Origin: Photobacterium rosenbergii
Lineage (GTDB): Bacteria; Pseudomonadota; Gammaproteobacteria; Enterobacterales; Vibrionaceae
DNA length: 64,000 nt
NCBI RefSeq assembly: GCF_003026455.1
Contig: NZ_PYMB01000001.1
Location: 248,001-312,000, forward strand
Direction of reading: 5' to 3'
Part shown: positions 16,303 to 25,002 of the stretch, piece by piece
How positions within the stretch are numbered: the stretch's first letter is position 1
How the letters are laid out: each line of letters begins with the position of its first letter
Notes under the pieces: generated by a model
Seen by the model: only the letters and a program-made list of their open reading frames with translations
Databases searched by the model: none
Told to the model about the DNA's origin: nothing
Program-made: the position numbers and the translations under genes

Positions 16303-17694
16303 TTAGCTGATCAAGTGAGATTGAACTAACATAGCGCAGCTTTCTGCTTTGATAGTGAACTGATCAGATACCATTTGATTTGAGATTGAGCCTTTTTCAG
16401 CGGAGTTCATCAGGGAGAAAAACTCGCCTGAAGGAAGTTTAATGTTCAGTGGTTCGCTGCCTCTGTTAATCGCAACAATCCCCTTATCATCGCGACTGAA
16501 GACTAAATGGTCTTCCCCCTTATCCAGTACTTTCATAGGCAGGCACTGCATCAAATTATGGAAACTGATCATTTGGACTAACAATGGGTCATTCCATGTG
16601 TCTTTCCAGCGAGGTAAGTCATTGGTGTTGTTAATTTTGCTGGTATCTAAATCACTATAGATGAGCGGGACCCCACCATCCCTGCCCAAAATATAGCAGT
16701 GAGCAAAGAGCTCGTTTTGCTCCTTCATTACTTGATCCAAGAACACGTCATTGTTTGGAATATCATGGGTAATGGCAAAGGTAATCGCTCTGTCATAAGC
16801 CAATGCCTGTCCCACTGAGTAAGGGTTATCTAGCTCAGCAAGCGGCTGGCCTTTTTCGAACACGTTATACATGGCGTGGAATAGCGGGAAATCATACGCC
16901 CCTAAGCTGGTTCCTTTCAGGTAGGGAGCTAAGAATAGTTCATACTCTTCTTTTGTCGCACCACCATCGGTGATGATCTCACCGAAAATATGGACGTCAG
17001 CACTAATGTTTTTGTCCCAGACTAATTGAATGTGCTCAAGCGTTAGGTGCTTGGCAGCATCAATTCGAAAGCCTTTTATACCTAATTGTTTTAAACTAGT
17101 GATGTAGCTTTTTTGTTGTTTTACTACATTTTCGTTGCATTTCAGTGTCGGCAAACCAGGGTCTTCTTTCCCACCGCTGATCCTACCGTGCTGAACTTCC
17201 CAAGGATCGGTCCAGTTTTTGATGGGAAACGCCTTGATAAAATCCCGCTCGCTAAATAAGGGCTTAGTGAGATCTCCAAATAACTTCAACTTTTCATAAT
17301 TTTCTGCTGACTGCTTATATTCATCCAATACCTGATCAGAGGGGAAGTTTAAATCGTCTCTGAGATATGACTCATTGGCCATGTGGTTGAAGACAACATC
17401 GACATAAACATGCACGTCATGTTCTTTTAATACTGCTGTCATGGTACGGAAATCTTGGGTGTTACCCAGTTGATTGTCTATCACTCGGTAGTCTTGCGGC
17501 TGGTAGCGTTGCCACCATTGTGTGCCACTTTCATGTTTGTATGATTTCAGAGGAGGAGAGACAAGAACGGCTTTATAGCCTGATTTTGCAATGTCTTTAG
17601 CATACTGTGTGACTCGATTATACGGCCAGTCAAAGGCATGAAGAATGACATTGGTCGCTTTGATTGTCGTCTTAGTCGTATTGCTGGTGGTCAT
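16303..17694 (-). CDS. Cytoplasmic GH13 alpha-amylase
   Basis: The 463-residue glycoside hydrolase family 13 protein has no signal peptide. The conserved regions are VYVDVVFNH (region I, about 115-123), GFRIDAAKHL (region II, nucleophile Asp), HIFGEIIT (region III, acid/base Glu) and ITHDIPNN (region IV). The WWQRYQPQDYRVIDNQLGN stretch resembles bacterial and animal-type alpha-amylases. It would cut maltodextrins or stored glycogen inside the cell. It diverges from glgC-glgA, and the gap holds MalT-box-like sequences, so maltodextrin control is likely. Confidence 0.9.
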   Translation of the reverse strand: MTTSNTTKTTIKATNVILHAFDWPYNRVTQYAKDIAKSGYKAVLVSPPLKSYKHESGTQWWQRYQPQDYRVIDNQLGNTQDFRTMTAVLKEHDVHVYVDVVFNHMANESYLRDDLNFPSDQVLDEYKQSAENYEKLKLFGDLTKPLFSERDFIKAFPIKNWTDPWEVQHGRISGGKEDPGLPTLKCNENVVKQQKSYITSLKQLGIKGFRIDAAKHLTLEHIQLVWDKNISADVHIFGEIITDGGATKEEYELFLAPYLKGTSLGAYDFPLFHAMYNVFEKGQPLAELDNPYSVGQALAYDRAITFAITHDIPNNDVFLDQVMKEQNELFAHCYILGRDGGVPLIYSDLDTSKINNTNDLPRWKDTWNDPLLVQMISFHNLMQCLPMKVLDKGEDHLVFSRDDKGIVAINRGSEPLNIKLPSGEFFSLMNSAEKGSISNQMVSDQFTIKAESCAMLVQSHLIS

Positions 17695-17772
17695 GGTTTG
17701 TGTCCCTTCAATGAACTAAGCGCAGTCTATCGTTAGTTGATGAAAAAGTATTCAGCTGTTTGACTAAAAAAA

Positions 17773-17909
17773 GGGGAGGAGGAGTGGGGGAGTAGTCAGA
17801 CCACTATTGCAAAAATGTATGAAAAATGTCCGTACTGTAAACAAAATAATATTTTGTTGGCATTTTCTTGTTATATGGTTTATTGATAGTTCTACCACTA
17901 AGGATGAGG
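17773..17909. promoter_or_regulatory. MalT-box-like sequences between amylase and glgC
   Basis: GGGGAGGAGG at 17773-17782 matches the MalT consensus GGGGA(T/G)GAGG exactly. A second near-box GTGGGGGAGT follows at 17785, and GGATGAGG at 17902-17909 matches the core. They lie in the 365-bp divergent gap, which otherwise has only AT-rich promoter sequence. Confidence 0.6.
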
Positions 17910-18059
17910 TGGTATGAGGTGATGTAAAAATCAGTGTTCAAAATGTAATAAAACGAGATTTTTGAAACTATTCACCAATTTTCATTGAAAGCCTATTCTA
18001 ATCGCCCATTGGAATATGGTATATATGACTACGATTGCTTACTAACAAGGAGGTACACC

Positions 18060-19277
18060 ATGGCTGGTGTTTTAGGAATGATTTTAGCAGGTGGCGAAGG
18101 TTCTCGTCTGCGTCCATTAACAGATACAAGAACTAAACCTGCGGTGCCATTTGGTGGCAGTTACCGCCTTATCGATTTCGCACTAAACAACTTTTTGAAT
18201 GCTGACCTGATGAAGATTTATGTTCTGACTCAGTTCAAATCTCAATCTTTGTACGTGCACATGAAGAAGGGCTGGAATGTATCGGGGATCACAGGGCGTT
18301 TTATCGATCCTATTCCAGCGCAGATGCGTATGGGTAAGCGCTGGTATGATGGTACAGCTGATGCCATTTACCAGAATATGCGTTTCATGCAGCTAGAAGA
18401 ACCTGATCAGGTTTGTATTTTTGGTAGTGACCACATCTACAAGATGGATGTTAAGCAAATGCTTGATTTCCATAATGAGAAAAAAGCGGATCTAACGGTT
18501 GCTGCTCTTCGTATGCCGCTCAGTGAAGCAAGTGCATTCGGTGTTATCGAGATTGATGAAAACGGTTGTATGGTTGGTTTTGAAGAAAAACCGGCTAACC
18601 CTAAGTCAATTCCAGGTGATCCAGAAAATGCCCTTGTATCTATGGGTAACTACATTTTCGAAACAGATGTTCTTTGCAAAGAGCTAGAAGAAGATGCTGT
18701 TAACGAAGAATCAAGCCATGACTTTGGTAAAGACATTATTCCTAAGCTTTTCCCACAGGGTAAAGTGTATGTTTATGACTTTATGACCAATATCATCCCT
18801 GGTGAGAAAACAGCAGGATACTGGCGTGATGTAGGTACTATCGAGTCTTACTGGCAGGCACACATGGATCTTCTTTCTGAAGATGCACCATTCTCGCTAT
18901 ACAACCGCCAGTGGCAGCTACACACTTACTACCCACCACTACCACCTGCGACAGTACTAGATAGTGATGACTGCAAAGTCGATATCAATAACTGTATGAT
19001 TTCTGCTGGTAGTTATATCCGTGGTGCTAAGGTACATAAGTCTGTATTGGGTTTCCGTACCAACGTTGATCACGACACGACTATCAGTGAATCAGTGATC
19101 CTAGGTGATGTGAAAATCGGTGCCAACTGTTCTATCCGCCGCGCAATTATCGATAAGAATGTAATGATTGCACCGGGCACGGTAATTGGTGAGAACCTAG
19201 AAGAAGATAAGAAGAAGTACCACGTATCTGACGAAGGAATTGTTGTGATACCAAAAGGAGCAAAAATTGGTTACTAG
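18060..19277 (+). CDS. glgC: Glucose-1-phosphate adenylyltransferase
   Basis: The 405-residue protein makes ADP-glucose from ATP and glucose-1-phosphate, the committed step of glycogen synthesis. The nucleotidyltransferase motif LAGGEGSRLRPLTDTRTKPAVPFGG sits at about 9-33, IFGSDHIYKMD about 121, and GFEEKP about 182. The C-terminal left-handed beta-helix holds repeats with VILGDVKIGANCSIRRAIIDKNV. The ATG at 18060 follows a near-perfect AAGGAGGT; an upstream in-frame extension lacks homology. It overlaps glgA by 11 bp. The gap upstream has MalT-like boxes, which would be unusual for glycogen synthesis genes. Confidence 0.96.
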   Translation: MAGVLGMILAGGEGSRLRPLTDTRTKPAVPFGGSYRLIDFALNNFLNADLMKIYVLTQFKSQSLYVHMKKGWNVSGITGRFIDPIPAQMRMGKRWYDGTADAIYQNMRFMQLEEPDQVCIFGSDHIYKMDVKQMLDFHNEKKADLTVAALRMPLSEASAFGVIEIDENGCMVGFEEKPANPKSIPGDPENALVSMGNYIFETDVLCKELEEDAVNEESSHDFGKDIIPKLFPQGKVYVYDFMTNIIPGEKTAGYWRDVGTIESYWQAHMDLLSEDAPFSLYNRQWQLHTYYPPLPPATVLDSDDCKVDINNCMISAGSYIRGAKVHKSVLGFRTNVDHDTTISESVILGDVKIGANCSIRRAIIDKNVMIAPGTVIGENLEEDKKKYHVSDEGIVVIPKGAKIGY

Positions 19278-20784
19278 GAAGAAATCTAACTCTAAGCCAC
19301 TACAAATATTGTTTGTCGCTTCAGAGGTAGACGGATTGGTCAAAACCGGAGGTTTGGCAGATGTAGCCAAATCACTGCCAGCAGCTCTAAAGGAACTAGG
19401 GCATGATGTGCGAGTGGTGATGCCTCTGTACCGCAAAGTACCTAATGGTACTGAAGCTGTTGAGTTACTCGATACTGAATTGATGGTATCGACTCAACCT
19501 CAGGCCGTATCGTATAAAGTTAGACAGCTACATAATGGTGATGTGCCTGTTTATACAGTTGATGCGCCGCAATATTTTGACCGCCCTGAGTTGTATGCCG
19601 AAAACAATGAAGGTTACCGTGACAACGGTGAACGTTTTGCTTTCTTCAGTGCTGCTGCATTGGATATGTGTGAAAAACTAGGGTTCAAACCTGATGTAGT
19701 TCACTGTAATGATTGGCACACTGGTCTAGTCCCGTTCTTGCTCAAAACGCGTTATGCCGATGATGCTTTTTATGCGGATACGCAAAGTGTCATCACTATC
19801 CATAATGCAGTATTCAAGGGTACGTTCAATTACGACCAGTACAGCTTGATCCCTGAGTTGATTCAAAAGCGTTATCTGCAACTTGAAGATGGCGCAGCCA
19901 ACATCAGTATGCTGAAAGCTGGCGTTGCATTTGCCGACAAGGTGAATGCTGTAAGCCCGAATTATGCCAAAGAACTGCTGACTGAACTGGGTTCTCACGG
20001 TATGGCGACAGATTTCCAGCACCGTTCAGATGTGCTTTACGGCATTGTAAACGGCTGTGACTACGGCGATTGGAGCCCAGAAACAGACCCGTATATCAAG
20101 CAGCACTTCAAGGCGAATAAAGTTAGCCTTGCTCGCGGCAAGAAAGCGTGTAAGCGTGACCTACAGCAGCAGGTGAATCTGCCTCAGGATGATGTGCCTG
20201 TTTATGGTATGGTTTGTCGTTTGACAGAGCAGAAGGGTATTCAATACCTACTGCCTGTTCTTCGTGACTTCTTGGTCAACGATGTGCAAATTGTGCTTGT
20301 TGGCAGCGGTGATCCTAAGTTGGCCACTGCATTACGTGAGATTAGCGAAGCGTTTGCAGATAAGTTCGCGTTTATCGAAGCTTACGATAACCCGCTTGCG
20401 CATTGTGTAGAAGCCGGCTCTGATTTCTTCTTGATGCCATCTCAGTTTGAGCCTTGTGGCTTGAATCAAATCTACAGCCTTGCATACGGTACACTGCCGA
20501 TTGTTCGTGGCGTAGGTGGCTTGAAAGATACGGTTATCGATTACGACGATACCCCGCAGTTTGCGACAGGTTTTGTATTCGATGCCCCAACGCCGGAAGG
20601 ACTGCTTATCAAGATGCAGCGAAGCTTGTTGCTTTATTGTCAGCGACCTCAAGAGTTCAAGCGCCTTCAGCTAAATGCAATGGCTTGCCGCTTTGAGTGG
20701 AAAGATGCGGCTGAGCAATACCTGCGCATGTACTCCGGAGAAGAAGAGTCTGTTCTGGAAAAAAAGCAGATTGAGTGTGCCTAA
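19267..20784 (+). CDS. glgA: Glycogen synthase (GT5)
   Basis: The 505-residue protein transfers glucose from ADP-glucose to the growing alpha-1,4 chain. The ADP-glucose motif KTGGLADVAKSLP lies about 26-38. The second domain has YGMVCRLTEQKGIQYL and the C-terminal FFLMPSQFEPCGLNQIYSLAYGTLPIVRGVGGLKDTV. The start is TTG at 19267, inside the end of glgC, with AAGGAG eight bases upstream; no ATG or GTG fits. The overlap and weak start codon imply translational coupling with GlgC. A strong terminator closes this two-gene operon. Confidence 0.95.
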   Translation: MVTRKKSNSKPLQILFVASEVDGLVKTGGLADVAKSLPAALKELGHDVRVVMPLYRKVPNGTEAVELLDTELMVSTQPQAVSYKVRQLHNGDVPVYTVDAPQYFDRPELYAENNEGYRDNGERFAFFSAAALDMCEKLGFKPDVVHCNDWHTGLVPFLLKTRYADDAFYADTQSVITIHNAVFKGTFNYDQYSLIPELIQKRYLQLEDGAANISMLKAGVAFADKVNAVSPNYAKELLTELGSHGMATDFQHRSDVLYGIVNGCDYGDWSPETDPYIKQHFKANKVSLARGKKACKRDLQQQVNLPQDDVPVYGMVCRLTEQKGIQYLLPVLRDFLVNDVQIVLVGSGDPKLATALREISEAFADKFAFIEAYDNPLAHCVEAGSDFFLMPSQFEPCGLNQIYSLAYGTLPIVRGVGGLKDTVIDYDDTPQFATGFVFDAPTPEGLLIKMQRSLLLYCQRPQEFKRLQLNAMACRFEWKDAAEQYLRMYSGEEESVLEKKQIECA

Positions 20785-20815
20785 ACACGCCGATTAGGTA
20801 TGCTTAAAAATAGAC

Positions 20816-20843
20816 AAAGCCCTCATTTTTGAGGGCTTTTTTA
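20816..20843 (+). terminator. Rho-independent terminator after glgCA
   Basis: AAAGCCCTC (20816-20824), loop ATTTTT, GAGGGCTTT (20831-20839) followed by Ts. Confidence 0.95.
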
Positions 20844-20892
20844 TTAGGTAACCATGATGTTAGCGTGACTTTAGTCGACAAGACTTAAGTTA

Positions 20893-21198
20893 TTATTTCG
20901 GCTCCTGAGATTCCTCTTCGACGCAACACTCGTCTTTCAGGAATCCGATAACACAGTCAAGCTGCTCGTATTCTGCCACACAATACAGAGTACGCCCTTC
21001 ACGGCGCTGGGTAAGAAGGCCAGCCGAAACAAGACTTGAGATATGGTGTGAAAGCGTAGAACCCGGTATGGCAAGTTTCTCCTGCAAGCTTCCAACAGGT
21101 GTGCCTTGAAATCCCGCGCGGACAACCGCTTTGTAAATACTTAGGCGGGTAGGGTGGCCCAACTCTTTGAGTGCCTTTGCGACAACTTCGATATCCAT
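20893..21198 (-). CDS. ArsR/SmtB family transcriptional regulator
   Basis: The 101-residue winged-helix protein has KALKELGHPTRLSIYKAVVRAG, then the recognition region LQEKLAIPGSTLSHHISSLVSAGLLTQRREGRTLYCVAE. It ends with an acidic tail containing a Cys-Cys pair (KDECCVEEE). The metal-box ELCVC of classical ArsR is absent from helix 3, so any sensing would use other residues, perhaps the C-terminal cysteines with the earlier cysteines. It lies 78 bp downstream of the lacI-type gene on the same strand, with inverted AACGAAT/ATTCG elements before its start that could be its own operator. No resistance gene is adjacent, so its target is unknown. Confidence 0.87.
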   Translation of the reverse strand: MDIEVVAKALKELGHPTRLSIYKAVVRAGFQGTPVGSLQEKLAIPGSTLSHHISSLVSAGLLTQRREGRTLYCVAEYEQLDCVIGFLKDECCVEEESQEPK

Positions 21199-21276
21199 GA
21201 TTGGTTATTCCAAAACGAATCTTAATTCGATAATACTGGAACAATATTTCGTTCGCTACCCTGATAGTATGAAATC

Positions 21277-22269
21277 TTAGTTGTGGCGGGTGGTTTTTCG
21301 CCAAACGGGCTCGAGCAAGTAGGTAAATTCACCATTGAGTACCGTATTATTTGCCTGTAAACACTGGATAATGTGCTGGGAAATACTGGTTAGTGGCTGT
21401 CGGAATGTTGTCAGTTGATAAGCATCCCAGCTTGCTTGATTAATATCATCAAAGCCAATGACGACAGTGTGTTTAGGGATCTCTATACCTTGTTGTTTTA
21501 AGCCGTCAATAAAACCACAGGCGAGTAAATCAGTAACGCAAAAGACGCCGTCAGGAATATCTTTGAGTTGCTTGGCGATGTGTTTCCCCGACTCATAGGA
21601 TGTATCACCAAAACGGGAAACACTCACTGACAAGCCGGCTTTGTTAGCGGCATCAACAAAACCTTTTTCCCTGGCAACTAGACCGGGAGAGCCAATGTCG
21701 GAGTTAACCAGCAGGAGGTTTTTACACCCTTGCTGCTGGAGGATTGCCAATGCTTCAAAGGCTGCAGCATGGTTGTCGAGCCGAATGTTGTAAGCATTGT
21801 CGTAAACTTGGTTGCGGTTAACTAGGATAACGTGCTGGCCATTCGCAATACATTTGTCGATAAGATCTTTATGGGGTTGCCCTGAAAGGACGATAGACGC
21901 CTCAGCTCTGAAATTGAGAGTTTGCGTTAGCGCGGTATCAACATCCTCATCATTGGCTTTAGTATTGACGACAAGTGCAATTTTATTAATTTTCTGCAGT
22001 TGCTGAGTCAATTCATCAATGAATGCAGATTGGAAAGGGCTGTTGATGTCTGTGGTGATCAGGCTGACAATATTGCTGGTATCATGAAGACCACGGGCTA
22101 GGTGATTAACGTGATAACCTAGCTCCTGTGCAGCTGCCAACACTTTTTCTCTCGTTTTTGCCGATACACTGGCCCCTTCGGTAAACGTCCTCGAGACGGC
22201 TGAACGTGAAACGCCAGCATATTCGGCGACTTGTTGTGCACTGACAAAGCGGTTTCCAGTACCGGCCAT
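21277..22269 (-). CDS. LacI/GalR family transcriptional regulator
   Basis: The 330-residue protein has an N-terminal helix-turn-helix and hinge VSAQQVAEYAGVSRSAVSRTFTEGASVSAKTREKVLAAAQELGYHVN (about 9-55), then a periplasmic-binding-protein-like sensor domain with VSLITTDINSPF and VIGFDDI. It lies last in the leftward run of ABC transporter and phosphatase genes. The 16-bp palindrome at 27993-28008 in front of that run is a candidate operator. The inducer is probably the transported compound or its dephosphorylated form. The gene start follows a modest ribosome site. Confidence 0.9.
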   Translation of the reverse strand: MAGTGNRFVSAQQVAEYAGVSRSAVSRTFTEGASVSAKTREKVLAAAQELGYHVNHLARGLHDTSNIVSLITTDINSPFQSAFIDELTQQLQKINKIALVVNTKANDEDVDTALTQTLNFRAEASIVLSGQPHKDLIDKCIANGQHVILVNRNQVYDNAYNIRLDNHAAAFEALAILQQQGCKNLLLVNSDIGSPGLVAREKGFVDAANKAGLSVSVSRFGDTSYESGKHIAKQLKDIPDGVFCVTDLLACGFIDGLKQQGIEIPKHTVVIGFDDINQASWDAYQLTTFRQPLTSISQHIIQCLQANNTVLNGEFTYLLEPVWRKTTRHN

Positions 22270-22299
22270 ATTTCTGTCCTGTTTAATTCAAAATCGGTA

Positions 22300-22319
22300 A
22301 TGCCTGCAACCGCAGGCAT
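22300..22319. terminator. Hairpin between phosphatase and lacI-type gene
   Basis: ATGCCTGC (22300-22307), loop AACC, GCAGGCAT (22312-22319). It is downstream of the phosphatase on the minus strand and may terminate partly or protect the upstream mRNA; the T-tract is poor. Confidence 0.5.
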
Positions 22320-22364
22320 GGTATTACAAGCTTTCTAGGCGTATCTTTTTGTTGCAATGAAGGA

Positions 22365-22973
22365 TCAGCTAAAGCCATGTTCTTCAAGTAGGTTTAGCAT
22401 CTGATTCGCTTTTTCTATTGCTTCAATCAAGCTTGGCTTAGGTGTTTCAAACCACTCGTCTGGGCGAAGATCACGGCGTTCACGAACAGCATCTATCGCT
22501 GATTGTAAAGTAGGGTATTGGTCTGGTTGCTTGCGGTGCATATACAGTGAGGCAATCGCTACAGAGCGGCTGCGTCCGCCACGACAGTGGATGAGAACAT
22601 TGCCACGTTCACGGTTAGGGTAGCTCGGCTTATCTGGTAACTGTTGGTTAAACGCGCCGTCCAACAAGTAATAGCCCGCAAGGATCATATGATGCGGGTT
22701 GCCCGGGCCATCGATGAGCCCCATTTTATAGGTGCGGATGACACCACTGCCGCCCGACAGCTTGTTATCCTCCGCTTCGAGGTAAGGGTCGGTAACGTAG
22801 TTGATATCCAAGTTAACTGCACAATTAACAAGGGTCGTAATGCCTAGCTCTTTGTGTAGGGATAAGTCCCGGGCTGAATCGTAGCCGCCAAGATATAAAC
22901 TTTGTCCTTCAGGGCCGATATTCGTTGCTACCAAATGGGCTGGGTCGCGTTGGTAAACGGGTGCAATTTTCAT
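22365..22973 (-). CDS. Dual-specificity/tyrosine-type protein phosphatase fold enzyme
   Basis: The 202-residue protein has the Cys-based phosphatase P-loop VLIHCRGGRSRSVAIAS (about 126-142, CX5R), preceded by a general-acid-loop aspartate in GLIDGPGNPHHM (about 88-99). An early segment, EGQSLYLGGYDSARDLSLHKELGITTLVNCA, is typical of dual-specificity phosphatases. Such folds act on phosphoproteins but also on phosphoinositides and sugar phosphates. Its place between an inositol-monophosphatase-like gene and a LacI regulator, behind an ABC importer, favours a small phosphorylated sugar or polyol as substrate. That is inference from context. Confidence 0.82.
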   Translation of the reverse strand: MKIAPVYQRDPAHLVATNIGPEGQSLYLGGYDSARDLSLHKELGITTLVNCAVNLDINYVTDPYLEAEDNKLSGGSGVIRTYKMGLIDGPGNPHHMILAGYYLLDGAFNQQLPDKPSYPNRERGNVLIHCRGGRSRSVAIASLYMHRKQPDQYPTLQSAIDAVRERRDLRPDEWFETPKPSLIEAIEKANQMLNLLEEHGFS

Positions 22974-23000
22974 GGTTTTCCTTGCTTAAAAGCGTGTTTG

Positions 23001-23801
23001 TTATTTATCAATTGTGATTGCTGTGATGTCAGCAATGGCATAGGCAAACTGTGGCGATGCGGCCAGTACAGCGCCGCCTTGTGGCCAGTCGGGAGAGTCG
23101 GTAAAAGCATTGCTTATACCACCGGCTTCTTTAACCAGAAGCATGCCTGCCAGACAATCCCAAGGGTTCATGTGATGTTCAACATACCCGTCAGTACGGC
23201 CGACAGCCACATAGGCAAGCGCCAATGCTCCACAGGCACTTCGCCTTACATTGGCGCCTAATTCGAGAAAACCCTGCAGTGATTGTAGATATCGTTCATT
23301 TGGCACTCGCTGGCTCCAACCTAGTTCTAGGTTGGCAGAGGAGAAACAAGGTGTGCTGGCAACCGTGATTGCTTCACCATTGAGGGTTGCGCCATTGCCT
23401 GCTTGTGCAATGAACATTTCATTGTGGCAAGGATCGAAAATTACCCCAAACTGCGTTTTGTTTTGGCTGACAAAACCGAGCACAATACAAAAGTGGGGGA
23501 TCCCTCGGGCAAAATTAGCTGTGCCGTCAATGGGGTCAATGATCCATGTGTTGGTTTGCACTTCGCCGCCAGATTCCTCAGCTAAAATACCGTCCTCCGG
23601 GAATGCTTTGTTCAAGCGTTGGCGGATGAGTGTTTCTACTTCGATATCGGTTTCCGTCAGGAAATCCTGTGGGCCTTTGAATGCAATTTTTTCTGGTGAC
23701 ATCGCATTGAATGCCGCCAATGCTATTGCACCAGCTTCATGGACGATATCAATGGCAGCCTTCAAGCGTTTGTCTAGACAAGTATCAGTAAGTAATGACA
23801 T
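23001..23801 (-). CDS. Inositol monophosphatase family protein
   Basis: The 266-residue lithium-sensitive phosphatase superfamily member has metal-site motifs in order: ILAEESGGE (about 72-80), WIIDPIDGTANFARG (about 86-100) and the late WDCLAGMLLVKEAGG (about 213-227). It would hydrolyse inositol phosphate, a sugar phosphate or a similar monoester. It lies 56 bp downstream of the binding-protein gene with a hairpin between, and 27 bp upstream of the phosphatase gene, as part of one operon. Unlike the single-copy SuhB housekeeping enzyme, its setting is a transport operon. Confidence 0.88.
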   Translation of the reverse strand: MSLLTDTCLDKRLKAAIDIVHEAGAIALAAFNAMSPEKIAFKGPQDFLTETDIEVETLIRQRLNKAFPEDGILAEESGGEVQTNTWIIDPIDGTANFARGIPHFCIVLGFVSQNKTQFGVIFDPCHNEMFIAQAGNGATLNGEAITVASTPCFSSANLELGWSQRVPNERYLQSLQGFLELGANVRRSACGALALAYVAVGRTDGYVEHHMNPWDCLAGMLLVKEAGGISNAFTDSPDWPQGGAVLAASPQFAYAIADITAITIDK

Positions 23802-23823
23802 AGGTAGTTGTTATGTTTGTAAT

Positions 23824-23847
23824 AAACGCCAGCCTTTGCTGGCGTTT
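23824..23847. terminator. Intercistronic hairpin after the binding-protein gene
   Basis: AAACGCCAGC (23824-23833), loop CTTT, GCTGGCGTTT (23838-23847). It lies 10 bp after the binding-protein stop and has no T-run on the minus strand. Such hairpins after binding-protein genes often stabilise the upstream mRNA and lower downstream expression. Confidence 0.7.
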
Positions 23848-23857
23848 GAGAGAGAGA

Positions 23858-24967
23858 TTAACGTGTGAAGTTAATTCGCCATAAGTCTGCCCAATCTTGG
23901 CGATGGTCAAAATCGTCCAATCCGGTTTCAGCGTTGTACTGAAGAATATGCGTGTAGAGCTTTTGCACCCCAGAGGCTTCTTTAGGGTGTGGTGCAATAG
24001 CTTGGTTGCCTGACACTTTCCCGTCTACTGTCTGGTTGCTGATCCCTTCTTCAGTCATCAGGAAATGAAGGAACAGTTTTGCTGCATTAGGGCTTTCGGT
24101 CTTAGTCGACATGACACCGTAGCCAGGTGTGGACCAACCGACGAACGGCTCAAGGCCTTCACAGATTGAAAGATGGACCTTGCCGCTGGCAACGTCTCGG
24201 AATTTAGCTGTCGACATCAGGCCCATGAATGTGTCTTTTTGGCCTGGTGCGCCCACTGCATCACCGACTGCAGAGTCAGAATCGGTTGGAAGCGGTGAGT
24301 TTTGTGCCAATGCTTTAACCCATGCCGCAGTCGCTGAGGCTTCATTCGTTTCTAGAGGCTTGCCATAATGCACTTCATAGGCTTCAGCGACAGCGTCATC
24401 ATGGTGAGCAGCAAGTTGGTTGAACCAATCTAGGTAAGCGGCTTTGTTTAGTGGATCTGGAATAGCGACTTTACGCTGCCAGTTTTCATCGGTTAGCTCC
24501 CAGATGTTTGAAATAGGGCAGGTGTCATGTACTTCTGAGTTGTAAGTCCAAACAGCTGGGTCACCGTAGACAATTAGCGGGTTCTTTGCGTTTTCAGGAA
24601 TAGACTCTGCCACAACAGGGGATACCCAGCTTTCTACAACGCCCATCGGGACAAGTTGTGCCATCGTTGCTGATGCATCACCGGTAATGACGACATCACC
24701 TCGGATGTTGCTAGCGCGGTATTCGCGGATAAGCATTTCAACTTGCGCTGAGCTGCTCACTTTATTACCTGTTGCTTGCACACCGTATTTCTCGGTGAAG
24801 TTTTTAGCTGTTTCGACAATTTTTCCTGATGGCGCGTAAACCGTAATAGGCGCTTCTTGGCGAGCCGCTTCAATCAGTGCATTTAGGTCAAAATCATTAT
24901 TGTCAGCCGCTTGTACTGCACCCGCAAGGGTCAATGCCAGAGTGGCAGCTAAAGTTGTAGTCTTCAT
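23858..24967 (-). CDS. Periplasmic binding protein of a phosphosugar-type ABC importer
   Basis: The 369-residue precursor from the ATG at 24967 follows AAAAGGACC; an upstream start overlaps the ATPase gene. The signal peptide is MKTTTLAATLALTLAGAVQA. The mature domain (APITVYAPSGKIVETAKNFTEKYG, then RGDVVITGDASATMAQLVPMG, WTYNSEV) is of the Fe(III)/AfuA/PhnS extracellular binding-protein family. I see no consecutive tyrosine pair as in iron-binding FbpA, so ferric iron is unlikely. AfuA relatives bind hexose phosphates and PhnS relatives 2-aminoethylphosphonate. The phosphatase neighbours favour a phosphorylated sugar or polyol. Confidence 0.8.
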   Translation of the reverse strand: MKTTTLAATLALTLAGAVQAADNNDFDLNALIEAARQEAPITVYAPSGKIVETAKNFTEKYGVQATGNKVSSSAQVEMLIREYRASNIRGDVVITGDASATMAQLVPMGVVESWVSPVVAESIPENAKNPLIVYGDPAVWTYNSEVHDTCPISNIWELTDENWQRKVAIPDPLNKAAYLDWFNQLAAHHDDAVAEAYEVHYGKPLETNEASATAAWVKALAQNSPLPTDSDSAVGDAVGAPGQKDTFMGLMSTAKFRDVASGKVHLSICEGLEPFVGWSTPGYGVMSTKTESPNAAKLFLHFLMTEEGISNQTVDGKVSGNQAIAPHPKEASGVQKLYTHILQYNAETGLDDFDHRQDWADLWRINFTR

Positions 24968-25002
24968 GTTGGTCCTTTTCACAATTAACTCCGAATAAGC
25001 GG

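Noticed and set aside
17985..18059. Upstream in-frame start of glgC
   Set aside because: GlgC proteins start near MAGVLGMILAGG, and the ATG at 18060 has a near-perfect ribosome site.
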